Shown here: piece by piece, positions 9,033 to 16,655 of the stretch
Layout: each line of letters opens with the position of its first letter
Numbering within the stretch: position 1 is the stretch's first letter
Source: CAVQMB01 sp963713445
Lineage (GTDB): Bacteria > Pseudomonadota > Gammaproteobacteria > Competibacterales > Competibacteraceae
Length of the DNA stretch: 46,720 bases
NCBI GenBank assembly: GCA_963713445.1
Contig: CAVQMB010000018.1
Location: forward strand, 1-46,720
Direction of reading: 5' to 3'
Translations under genes and position numbers: made by a program
The notes under the pieces: generated by a model
What the model saw: the letters and a program-made list of their open reading frames with translations, nothing else
Told to the model about the DNA's origin: nothing
Databases searched by the model: none

Positions 9033-9788
9033 TCAGCGCGGTCGGCGGTTGCGGCTGAACGCCTCGGCGGCCTGCTCGATCCGACCGGACGCCAGCAGCA
9101 AGGCGTTCAGCGTCTTGCCATAGGTGAGAGCTTCGTTCAACGGCATCGCCCGCATCGTCTGGAAGGTCTCCCGGGCAAGTCTGACGGCGGTCGGGTCGAG
9201 CGCGGCGAGCGCAGCGGTAAAGGTCCGCTCCAGTGTGGCCAGAGCGGCAGCATCGGGTGCCAGGCGGTTGATCAGGCCGCGCTCGAACAGCGTTCGCGCG
9301 GGTACCGGATCACCCAGCAGCAGCAGTTCGAGAGCGCTGCGGGGCGCTCCCAGATGGGAGAGGAGTGCGGTGTTGATCGCGGCCGGAAAGCCGTTTTTCA
9401 TTTCCATGGCACCGAAGCGCGCCGTTTCGTCGGCGAGCACGAAGTCGCAACCCATCGCGAGGGTGAAGCCGCCGGCAACGGCATATCCCGTGACGACCGC
9501 AACCGAAGGCTGCTGCAGGCCGACGAGGGCCTGGAAGACGGCGCCATAGGCGTCATCGTACTCGAGCACGGGTTCCAGACTGCGGGCCAGGCCCGGGGTC
9601 AGTTCACGGCCGGCGCAGAAGTGCGCGCCGGCGCCTTTGATGACCAAGCAGTGGCAGTTGGGATCCGCGCCAGCCGCTTCGATGGCTTCCTTCAGTTGTC
9701 CGATCATCGCGCTGCTCAAGGCATTGCGCCGCTCGGGACGGTCCAGCACCAGGGTGCTGACGGTGCCGGTGTGTTCAATCCGGATCAT
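9033..9788 (-). CDS. Enoyl-CoA hydratase/isomerase family protein, one catalytic Glu missing
   Basis: This 251-residue crotonase-fold protein acts on acyl-CoA thioesters. It shows the oxyanion-hole segments HFCAGREL (about residue 57) and YAVAGGFTLAMGCDF. In classical hydratases the second segment reads GGGCE and supplies the first catalytic Glu (rat Glu144). Here the equivalent position is Thr (GGFTLA). The second Glu (rat Glu164) appears kept in FGAMEMK. With one Glu, isomerase, hydrolase or another crotonase chemistry is more likely than simple hydration. It lies 30 bp downstream of the acylating dehydrogenase in the minus-strand operon. Confidence 0.82.
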   Translation of the reverse strand: MIRIEHTGTVSTLVLDRPERRNALSSAMIGQLKEAIEAAGADPNCHCLVIKGAGAHFCAGRELTPGLARSLEPVLEYDDAYGAVFQALVGLQQPSVAVVTGYAVAGGFTLAMGCDFVLADETARFGAMEMKNGFPAAINTALLSHLGAPRSALELLLLGDPVPARTLFERGLINRLAPDAAALATLERTFTAALAALDPTAVRLARETFQTMRAMPLNEALTYGKTLNALLLASGRIEQAAEAFSRNRRPR

Positions 9789-9818
9789 AAGTCATAACAC
9801 TCGCGCACGTTGAGTTCA

Positions 9819-11258
9819 TTAAAGCCCGTATTTCCGGCGGTAGTCGCCGAAGATGTCGTCCATACTGGGCTTCCGGGCCGGAATGGTGCGGACTATACGC
9901 GTGATGTTGAGATAGTGCCGGTAGTTGAGATTGTCGGAGATGCTGTTCCGGCCCCAGGTACCGCAACCCATGGACAGGGAAAACGGCAGGCCGTTGTCGA
10001 AGTTGCCGCCGGTGGCGAAGCAATGGGCCTGGTTAACGATCACCCGGCAGGTTGGCGCCTCCAGTCCCAACCGGAGAACCTGGTTGTCGTCGCTGGTATG
10101 GATGCCGATCGAGTGTCCGGCTCCCTGGTAGCCATAGATGGCGCGGGTCAGATCAAAGGCCTGATCGAAGTCGCCGGCCCGGTAAACGGCCAGAACCGGC
10201 GACAGCTTCTCGCCCGAGAACGGTGCGCCGGGGCCGACCCCGTCTTCCTCGACCATCAGGAAGCGTGCCTTGGTCAGTTCGTTCCGGGTCAGGCCGGCAA
10301 CTTCGCAGATGGTGCTGACCGGGCGTGCCAGAATGTCAGGGTTGAGCTGGCCGCTCCGCCACATGGCATGTTGCAACTTGCGCTTTTCGTCGGCGTTAAG
10401 CAGAGCGCCCTCTTGATGGCGAAGTTCGGTCAGCAGGGCGTCATAGACACTGCCTACCACCACCAGGTTGTTCTCGGACGAGCAACTGGTGGCGTTGTCG
10501 AAGGTCTTGGAGCGGGCAATCTTGCTGGCGGCAGCGGCTAGATCAGCGCTCTCGTCGACGATGACCACGACGTTGCCGGCGCCGACGCCGATCGCTGGTG
10601 TGCCGCTGGCATAGGCAGCCCGGACGTTACGCTGGGAGCCCGTCACGACGACCAGATCGACCTGCTGCATGAGGGCCGCGGTCAGCGTCTTGTCGACCGG
10701 CGCCGGCAGCATCTGTACCAGGTCGGCGGGTGCGCCGACACGGTCCAGTTCGGCCTGGACCCACTGCAACAACCGGGCGCAAGTGCCGGCCCCCTTCGGC
10801 GACGGCGCGACAATGATGGCGTTGCGGCCCTTGAGTGCATTGAGGACCTTGTTGGCCACGGTCGCCACCGGATTGGTGGATGGGGTTATGGCGCCTACCA
10901 CACCGACTGGCCGGGCGATTTCGACGATGCCACGCTCGGGGTGCTCGGCGATCACACCCACTGACGGCGCACCCTTGAGGTCGCGCAGCAAACCCAGGGT
11001 CTTGCGCTGATTCTTGGTGATCTTGTCGGCCACAACGCCCAGGCCGGTATCGCGCACCGCCTGTTCGGCCAGCAGCCGGTTGTGCGCTGGTTCCAGCACT
11101 GACCAGCCGGCCGCGGTCACGATCTCGTCCACCCGCTGCTGGTTTGCCGCCTCGAAGGTGCGCTGCGCGGAGCGGGCGCGGGATATCAGGTCGGCGATGA
11201 GTGTGTCTGCCGACACCGCCGGGGATCGACTATCGGGTTGGGGGTTCGGAGTTGCCAT
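9819..11258 (-). CDS. CoA-acylating aldehyde dehydrogenase, sulfoacetaldehyde dehydrogenase (SauS)-like
   Basis: The 479-residue protein belongs to the acylating aldehyde dehydrogenase branch, which interconverts an aldehyde and its acyl-CoA with NAD(P)+. The catalytic Cys is C259 in DNATSCSSEN. The cofactor region contains VGVVGAITPSTNPVATVANK (about 118-137) and VVTGSQRNVRAAYASGTP. The C-terminus (SMGCGTWGRNSISDNL ... DDIFGDYRRKYGL) is, from memory, most like sulfoacetaldehyde dehydrogenase (acylating). No sauT-like CoA ligase or sulfite exporter is visible next to it, so a short-chain non-sulfonated aldehyde is also possible. It sits between two crotonase genes in the TRAP operon, arguing for a CoA-linked catabolic role. 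Confidence 0.78.
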   Translation of the reverse strand: MATPNPQPDSRSPAVSADTLIADLISRARSAQRTFEAANQQRVDEIVTAAGWSVLEPAHNRLLAEQAVRDTGLGVVADKITKNQRKTLGLLRDLKGAPSVGVIAEHPERGIVEIARPVGVVGAITPSTNPVATVANKVLNALKGRNAIIVAPSPKGAGTCARLLQWVQAELDRVGAPADLVQMLPAPVDKTLTAALMQQVDLVVVTGSQRNVRAAYASGTPAIGVGAGNVVVIVDESADLAAAASKIARSKTFDNATSCSSENNLVVVGSVYDALLTELRHQEGALLNADEKRKLQHAMWRSGQLNPDILARPVSTICEVAGLTRNELTKARFLMVEEDGVGPGAPFSGEKLSPVLAVYRAGDFDQAFDLTRAIYGYQGAGHSIGIHTSDDNQVLRLGLEAPTCRVIVNQAHCFATGGNFDNGLPFSLSMGCGTWGRNSISDNLNYRHYLNITRIVRTIPARKPSMDDIFGDYRRKYGL

Positions 11259-11283
11259 CGTTTAATCCTGCAGTTGTCGGGAA

Positions 11284-12054
11284 TCAGCGGCCCTCAAACC
11301 GGGGTTCCCGCTTATCGATGAAGGCCTGCATTCCCTCTTTCTGGTCATGGCTGGCGAACAGCAGTTCGAACGCGTGCCGTTCCAGCGCCAGGCCGGTGTC
11401 CAGCGCCGCGTCGGCGCCAGCCAGTGCGGCTTCCTTGGTCAGCCGGACAGCGATTGGCGGAAGGTCAGCGATGGTGCGGGCGATTTCCAGTGCACGCTCG
11501 AGGACCTGGTCGTCAGGAACCGTCTCACTGGCCAGCCCCAGCGCGGCCGCGCGGACACCACTCACCGGCGCGCCGGTGAGCAACAGCAGCATGGCCTGGT
11601 ACTTGCCGATCGCGCGCATCAGGCGCTGAGTGGCCCCGCCGCCCGGCATGATGCCCACCCGCAACTCCGGCTGACCGAAGGTTGCGTGCTCGCCCGCGAT
11701 GATGATGTCGGCGTGCAGGGCAAGCTCGCAGCCGCCGCCGAGCGCTACCCCGTTGACCGCGGCGATGACCGGCTTCGGACAACCGGCAATGGTACGCCAC
11801 AGCTTCAGAACGGGCCGCTGCAGCATGTCGATGGGCGTGTCGCCGGCGATCTCCTTGAGATCGGCTCCTGCGGCGAACGCCTTGCGGTCACCGGTTATCA
11901 CGATGCTGCGTGTGGCGGCATCGTCGCCGAGTTGCGCAAATAGCGCGGCCAGTTGTGTCCGCAAGTCGGTGTTCAGGGCGTTTCGCGCCGCCGGCCGATT
12001 CAGGCGCAGTAGCGCCACCCCGTCATAGGGGTGTTCCAGCAGAACCAAAGGCAT
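11284..12054 (-). CDS. Enoyl-CoA hydratase
   Basis: This 256-residue crotonase is a good candidate for true 2-enoyl-CoA hydration in beta-oxidation. Both oxyanion segments are present (KAFAAGADLKEI about residue 60, and NGVALGGGCELA about 102-113), as are both catalytic Glu residues: one in GGGCE and one in FGQPELRVGIMPGGG. The C-terminus EKREPRFEGR-like ending (DKREPRFEGR) is typical of the family. It lies 25 bp before the acylating dehydrogenase and 132 bp after the TRAP permease gene, on the same strand. Together with the hydroxyacyl-CoA dehydrogenase and thiolase of the neighbouring plus-strand operon it would complete a beta-oxidation cycle. Confidence 0.88.
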   Translation of the reverse strand: MPLVLLEHPYDGVALLRLNRPAARNALNTDLRTQLAALFAQLGDDAATRSIVITGDRKAFAAGADLKEIAGDTPIDMLQRPVLKLWRTIAGCPKPVIAAVNGVALGGGCELALHADIIIAGEHATFGQPELRVGIMPGGGATQRLMRAIGKYQAMLLLLTGAPVSGVRAAALGLASETVPDDQVLERALEIARTIADLPPIAVRLTKEAALAGADAALDTGLALERHAFELLFASHDQKEGMQAFIDKREPRFEGR

Positions 12055-12186
12055 GGTGAGTTCTCATCTAATGCGGTGACTATCGGAAAGTGATGGCAAA
12101 GTGCGCGCCCTGCACCGCCGCCAGAACAGGTGCGGTACCGACTGCGGAAACGGCGCCTCTGAAGCGGCGTGACCTGGGTACGGGCG

Positions 12187-14139
12187 TCATTGTTTAAGCG
12201 CCGGCTTGCCGCCAGGGGGTGTTGCCGCGAGCGGTTTCAGTATCGGGCCCCGCTGGTCCGGGTCTGCGGCACGCCGTGCCAGCTGGCGGTAGATCGTCAA
12301 TCCCAGCAGGGCCAGGCCGGCTATCAGCAAGAGCCATCCGGTGCTGTCGACCTGTTGTACGGGCTCGGTGAAGGCATAACCGTACAGCAGAACTGAACCG
12401 GCGCCGGTCAACAGGCGCTCGCCGCCAGTAAAACGGCTGAGGCCGCAGTTGAACAGGAATGCCGTCGAGGCCGTGATAGCACAGAAAATGGCCAGCAGCG
12501 ACAGCAGATCAGGCAGCACGCGATGGAATTCCAGTAATAGGCCCGGATTGTAGATAATCAAAAACGGAATCACGAAGGCCGGTATGCCGAGCCGGAAAGC
12601 ATTCATCGACGTCTTGATGTAATCGCCGCCGGCAATGCCGGCCGCCGTCAGTGAGGCTAGCGCCACCGGTGGTGTCAGTGCGGAAACCACGGCGAAATAG
12701 AAGGCGAAGAAATGGGCCTGCAGCGGGGCGACACCCATTGTCACAAGCGATGGTATGACGATGATGGCTACCAGGCTGTAAGCGGCAGTCGTCGGAACGC
12801 CCATGCCCAGGAACAGCGATACGAACATGGTCAGAAACAGCGCCAGAGGCAGGTTGCCTCCGCTGAACAGGCTGACGACCTCGGCCAGCTTGTTGCCCAG
12901 CCCGGTGGTGATGATGGTTTCCGCAATGATGCCGACGATAGCCAGGGTGATGCCTATGCGGGCGCCGGTCACGGCACCGTGCGTAACCGCTTCGATGAAT
13001 TGTGGCAGTGAGGGGCGGGTGGCTTTGGTGAGCAGGCTCAGCACGACCGTGATGATGATCGCCCAGAAGGCCGCAAAATCAGGGCTGTAGCGCAGGAACA
13101 ATAGCCCTATCAGTACGGCCAGCGGGGTCAGGAACATGAAGATTCGGGCGCCCACAAGTCGCCAGTCGATGGCATCCCGCGTTTCGCCGATACCGTGGCG
13201 CACTGAAAAGAACTGCACGCCGAGGATGCAGGCCCAGTAGAACAGAATGGCGGGAATGATCCCCGCCAGCATTACAGTTTTGTAGGGCACGCCGACGAAA
13301 GTGGCCAGCAGGAATGCGGAGGCGCCCATCACGGGTGGCATGATCTGACCGCCGGTCGACGCATTGGCTTCGATTGCACCGGCCATCTCCGGCGAGAAGC
13401 CAACCCGTTTCATATAGGGAATGGTGAACGAACCCACGGTGGCCACGTTGGCGACCGCGGCGCCGGACACCATGCCGATCAGCGAACTGGCAATGATGGC
13501 GGTCTGGGCCGGACCGCCTTTGAAAACCCGCCCCGCTATCTTGCCCAGCTCGAAAAACAAGTCGTTGATGCCGGTCACCGACAGCAGGGCACCAAACACC
13601 ACAAACAGGAACACCTGATTGGCCGATATCGACAGAAACGTCCCGTACACTCCCGACAGGCCGATGCTCAGATCGGAAACGATGTAGCCGGCGTCGTAGC
13701 GGGGATGGTGCAGCAGTCCCGGCAGATGCTGTCCGAGTGCGTAATAGGCGATGATGGCCAGCGACAGCGCCGGCAGCAGCCAACCCCATGCCTGACGGGT
13801 GGCTTCGATCACCAGCACGATCAGCAGTACGCCGACCGCGATTTCCATCGTGTCCGGAAAGCCGGCATCCATCTGCAGCTGATTGATGTTCCGGAACACG
13901 TAAGCCGTTGCGACCAGCCCGCCGATCAGCAGGACTCCGGCGAGCATGCGCCGTAGCTTCGAGGGTGCGCGCTGCAGCGCACCGAGAAAGATCAGCGTCA
14001 GCAGGAAAGCGAGGTGAATGTCCTGAAACTGGTACGCCGTTACCAACAGGATCTGAGTGCTGGCCATCTGGAACGCTACCATGGTCACGGCCACCACGAC
14101 GGTGACAATGGTCAGGAAGTCTGGTCTGGACCGATTCAT
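12187..14139 (-). CDS. TRAP transporter permease, fused small and large subunits (DctQM-type, TAXI system)
   Basis: Membrane component of a tripartite ATP-independent periplasmic (TRAP) transporter, driving sodium- or proton-coupled uptake of an organic acid. The 650-residue protein is almost entirely hydrophobic, with about 16-18 predicted helices: an N-terminal small-subunit (DctQ-like) part and a large DctM-like part with conserved stretches such as GMVSGAAVANVATVGSFTIP, ASTGGQIMPPVMGASAFLLA and GMGVPTTAAYSLVAI. Fused permeases of this kind are the usual partners of TAXI binding proteins, and one is encoded upstream. The start is ATG 14139, with GGAGAGG ahead of it; the frame extends 14 codons further upstream but lacks a better site. 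Substrate unknown, inferred to be a carboxylate. Confidence 0.92.
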   Translation of the reverse strand: MNRSRPDFLTIVTVVVAVTMVAFQMASTQILLVTAYQFQDIHLAFLLTLIFLGALQRAPSKLRRMLAGVLLIGGLVATAYVFRNINQLQMDAGFPDTMEIAVGVLLIVLVIEATRQAWGWLLPALSLAIIAYYALGQHLPGLLHHPRYDAGYIVSDLSIGLSGVYGTFLSISANQVFLFVVFGALLSVTGINDLFFELGKIAGRVFKGGPAQTAIIASSLIGMVSGAAVANVATVGSFTIPYMKRVGFSPEMAGAIEANASTGGQIMPPVMGASAFLLATFVGVPYKTVMLAGIIPAILFYWACILGVQFFSVRHGIGETRDAIDWRLVGARIFMFLTPLAVLIGLLFLRYSPDFAAFWAIIITVVLSLLTKATRPSLPQFIEAVTHGAVTGARIGITLAIVGIIAETIITTGLGNKLAEVVSLFSGGNLPLALFLTMFVSLFLGMGVPTTAAYSLVAIIVIPSLVTMGVAPLQAHFFAFYFAVVSALTPPVALASLTAAGIAGGDYIKTSMNAFRLGIPAFVIPFLIIYNPGLLLEFHRVLPDLLSLLAIFCAITASTAFLFNCGLSRFTGGERLLTGAGSVLLYGYAFTEPVQQVDSTGWLLLIAGLALLGLTIYRQLARRAADPDQRGPILKPLAATPPGGKPALKQ

Positions 14140-14224
14140 CAAGCGCCTCTCCGAGAAGGGGCCACGGGGCTGGCCGGGCAAGTCGGGGTCTGTGATCCCG
14201 TCGGCGCAGTTGCACAGGGTCTCG

Positions 14225-14280
14225 CAAGGCGCTTCGGCCCGTCCGCAGGAATCAGGCGGCCCGTTGGCGAAGCCGCCTTG
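14225..14280 (-). promoter_or_regulatory. Intergenic stem-loop between binding-protein and permease genes
   Basis: The spacer between the TAXI gene and the permease gene contains an inverted repeat: CAAGGCGCTTCG at 14225-14236 pairs with CGAAGCCGCCTTG at 14268-14280 with one bulged base. A competing inner stem forms from AGGCGGC (about 14254-14260) and GCCGCCT (about 14272-14278). No T-run follows on the minus strand, so it does not look like a classical terminator. Such stems often protect the upstream binding-protein mRNA, allowing more of it than of the permease. That role is inference. Confidence 0.45.
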
Positions 14281-14321
14281 ACGCGTGCCAACCTGCGGAC
14301 CAGGCCGTGCGCTACCTGCAG

Positions 14322-15332
14322 CTATTTCACCAGGCCGGCTTCGCGATAAGCTTTCAGGGCACCGCTAGCGATCTCGGAGTCTTTCCAGCCGGCTGTCAGC
14401 ATCTGTTTGGTCATCAGTTTGCCGGTGGCGTTGAACGAGCCGAAGCGCGTTACGTTGTTGATGATCATCTTGGAAAGCGCATAAGCGGCATTGGCCGGGA
14501 AATTGGCTGAGACCATCCAGGCGGTGTTGTCGGCGAAGATTTCCAGCGGTTTGTCGACGCCGTCCATGCTGCCGGCGGGCAGTTCGTACGGCCGGATGGC
14601 CAGACCGTGCTGGGCGGTTTTTTCCACCGCCGCTTTGCCCCAGGGAATGAAATGCACTTTGCGACCCGAAGACATCAGCTCCAGCGTCTGGGGACTGGCG
14701 ACCACCTTGCCGGTGGCCGGGTTGAAATAAGCCCCTACAATAGCGGCATCCACGGTTCCGTTGAGCAAGGCATTGGCGCCTTGTTTGATACCGACATATT
14801 GGATATGCAGTTTACTCAACGGGATGCCCCACCCGTACTGGATAATCTCACGGGGCTCGACAGCCCAGTTGATCTGCGCAGTGCGGCCCAGTGCTATACG
14901 TTTGCCGACCAGATCCTGGCCGCTTTTGATATTGGGGTCCAGGGTCGCCAGCCAGGTGCCTTCGACCACGTAATTGGCGATTAGCTTGAGCGGCGCGTAT
15001 TTCCGTTTGAAGGGTGGCTGACCGTTCACGGCTAGGCTGAGAAGTCCCGCACCCGAGCCGATAACCGTGTCTTTCTGAGCCTGGCGGTCGCGCGTGATTT
15101 TCTTGAGATTATAGATGAAGCCGGGACTCTGCGAGCTGCTAACGCGGATGTCGCCTTTGGCTTCAGTGGAAATCTTCTCCAGTGCCGTGCCCAGAACGTA
15201 GGAGCCGGTCCCAAGAGGTGCCGTGAGCAGCCGAATAGTCTGCGGACTGGCGGCCTCGACCGGCATTATGGCCAATGCCAGCGGGAACGCTATGGCAGCG
15301 ATCAAGAGATTGCGCACATTTCTGAATGTCAT
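14322..15332 (-). CDS. TAXI family TRAP transporter solute-binding protein
   Basis: This is the periplasmic ligand-binding component of the TRAP system. The 336-residue protein begins with a signal peptide (MTFRNVRNLLIAAIAFPLALA, cleavage probable near residue 27, VEAA-SP). The mature protein starts with the TAXI-type phrase LLTAPLGTGSYVLGTALEKI and has the lobe-2 features GKRIALGRT and VGIKQGANALLNGTVDAAIVGAY. It is the first gene of the minus-strand operon. The 284 bp upstream (15333-15616) should carry its promoter, but I could not fix boxes there with confidence. Ligand unknown; the operon's enzymes suggest a carboxylic acid. Confidence 0.92.
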   Translation of the reverse strand: MTFRNVRNLLIAAIAFPLALAIMPVEAASPQTIRLLTAPLGTGSYVLGTALEKISTEAKGDIRVSSSQSPGFIYNLKKITRDRQAQKDTVIGSGAGLLSLAVNGQPPFKRKYAPLKLIANYVVEGTWLATLDPNIKSGQDLVGKRIALGRTAQINWAVEPREIIQYGWGIPLSKLHIQYVGIKQGANALLNGTVDAAIVGAYFNPATGKVVASPQTLELMSSGRKVHFIPWGKAAVEKTAQHGLAIRPYELPAGSMDGVDKPLEIFADNTAWMVSANFPANAAYALSKMIINNVTRFGSFNATGKLMTKQMLTAGWKDSEIASGALKAYREAGLVK

Positions 15333-15616
15333 CGGTGTCCTCCAGCGGTGGGTTGGGCTTGTTATGGATGCCGGACCGCGCGGGTTGGCAGTCCAGTCAT
15401 CGCCTCAACAGGCGGACGGCTAATGGGCGGATACCCTCTGCCACCCTTAGCCAGGGCCGTCTGTCGTTAGTAACGCCGATCCTCTCCGTCGTTCACCAGC
15501 AAGCCTAGCTCGGCGCTCGATATAAGGCCAATGGAATTCCGTTATGAGCATTATTGACCAGCCGAATATGAGCGAGTTGCCATGTGGCTTAAGCATGGCC
15601 GGCGGCAGCAATCGGA

Positions 15617-16522
15617 TTAAAGTCGCTGGCAGAAATCGGCCAGCGAGTCCCGCAACCACTGGTGGCCGGGATCATGGTCCATGGCCTTGCTCCAGACCAG
15701 GAATATCGGCACTTTCGGGAATTCGATGGGCGCCCTGAGGATTTTGATCCGGAAATATTCAGCGTAAAGCATGGCCATGCGCCGGGGCAGCGTACAGATG
15801 AAATCGGTGTTTTTGACAATCAGCGGCATGGACAGGAAATGCGGGACCTCCAGGGCTACATCACGTGCCAGCCCCATCCGGGTCAGCGCACGATCAACCA
15901 CCGAACCGGCCGAATCCCGCTGCGTTAGCATCAGATGCGGTAGCGCAACGTACTGCTCCAGACTGAGGCTGTCACCCACCACCGGGTGATCCTGGCGCAC
16001 CATCGAGACCAGTTCGTCGTCGATGAGCTTGACGTTGTTGAAGTCCTCATCGCGCAGGCGGAAGTAATCGATTGCCAGATCGACCGTCCCGTTCTGCAGT
16101 TCTTCGCGTAACACCGCGCTGCGCTCGGGCCGGATCCGGGCGCGGACGCCGGGTGCTATATCCATCAGCCAGTCCATGAACCGGGGCATGATGACCGCCT
16201 CGCCGTAATCCTCCACTGCGATTGAGAAAGTTCGGGTGGAGGAGCGATAGCTAAACGATGCATTCTCCTGCAGCATGCTCTGAACCAGGTCAAGCGCATG
16301 GTGCAGCGGTTCCCGCATCAAGCGGGCGCGTCCGGTGGGGACCATGCCGCGCGGTGTCCGGACGAAGAGCGGGTCTTCCAGCGTGGTCCGCAAACGGGCC
16401 AGGGCGTTACTCATCGCCGGCTGGCTCATTCCCAACTTGGCGGCGGCGCGGGTGAGATTGCCTTCGCTGAGAATGGCTTCAAAAACCGGCAGCAGATTAA
16501 GATCGAAGGATCTAAGATTCAT
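15617..16522 (-). CDS. LysR-type transcriptional regulator
   Basis: The 301-residue LysR regulator begins MNLRSFDLNLLPVFEAIL, typical of the NodD/NahR-like group. Its winged helix-turn-helix spans about residues 20-60 (LTRAAAKLGMSQPAMSNALARLR), followed by an effector-binding domain (about 95-300). ATG 16522 is chosen over the longer open frame to 16543 because it matches the family N-terminus. It is transcribed away from the hydroxyacyl-CoA dehydrogenase operon, with 133 bp between the starts; in this layout a LysR protein usually activates the divergent operon in response to a pathway metabolite and represses itself. It probably also controls the TRAP operon downstream, but this is inference. 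Confidence 0.92.
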   Translation of the reverse strand: MNLRSFDLNLLPVFEAILSEGNLTRAAAKLGMSQPAMSNALARLRTTLEDPLFVRTPRGMVPTGRARLMREPLHHALDLVQSMLQENASFSYRSSTRTFSIAVEDYGEAVIMPRFMDWLMDIAPGVRARIRPERSAVLREELQNGTVDLAIDYFRLRDEDFNNVKLIDDELVSMVRQDHPVVGDSLSLEQYVALPHLMLTQRDSAGSVVDRALTRMGLARDVALEVPHFLSMPLIVKNTDFICTLPRRMAMLYAEYFRIKILRAPIEFPKVPIFLVWSKAMDHDPGHQWLRDSLADFCQRL

Positions 16523-16530
16523 GATATGAA

Positions 16531-16542
16531 TGATCACTATCA
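16531..16542. promoter_or_regulatory. Candidate LysR operator
   Basis: TGATCACTATCA is an inverted repeat (TGAT, four bases, ATCA) lying 8 bp outside the lysR start and about 12 bp upstream of the candidate -35 box of the divergent operon. This placement suits a LysR activation/autorepression site. It lies in an AT-rich patch that includes a second TGAT at 16522-16525. Confidence 0.35.
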
Positions 16543-16553
16543 CATACTTCTAT

Positions 16554-16582
16554 TTGACTTATAACTGGCTGCTCAATAAGTT
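16554..16582 (+). promoter_or_regulatory. Candidate sigma-70 promoter of the hydroxyacyl-CoA dehydrogenase operon
   Basis: TTGACT (16554-16559) matches five of six bases of the -35 consensus. A weaker -10, TAAGTT (16577-16582), follows after 17 bp. Transcription would start near 16589, leaving a leader of about 67 nt before GTG 16656. The poor -10 is consistent with a promoter that needs an activator. Confidence 0.35.
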
Positions 16583-16655
16583 GTCAATTCAAATCATCTT
16601 CGCGGCAGCCGCGCCGGTCTTGCCGCCAGCATCACACGACAAAGGAGAAACCGCC

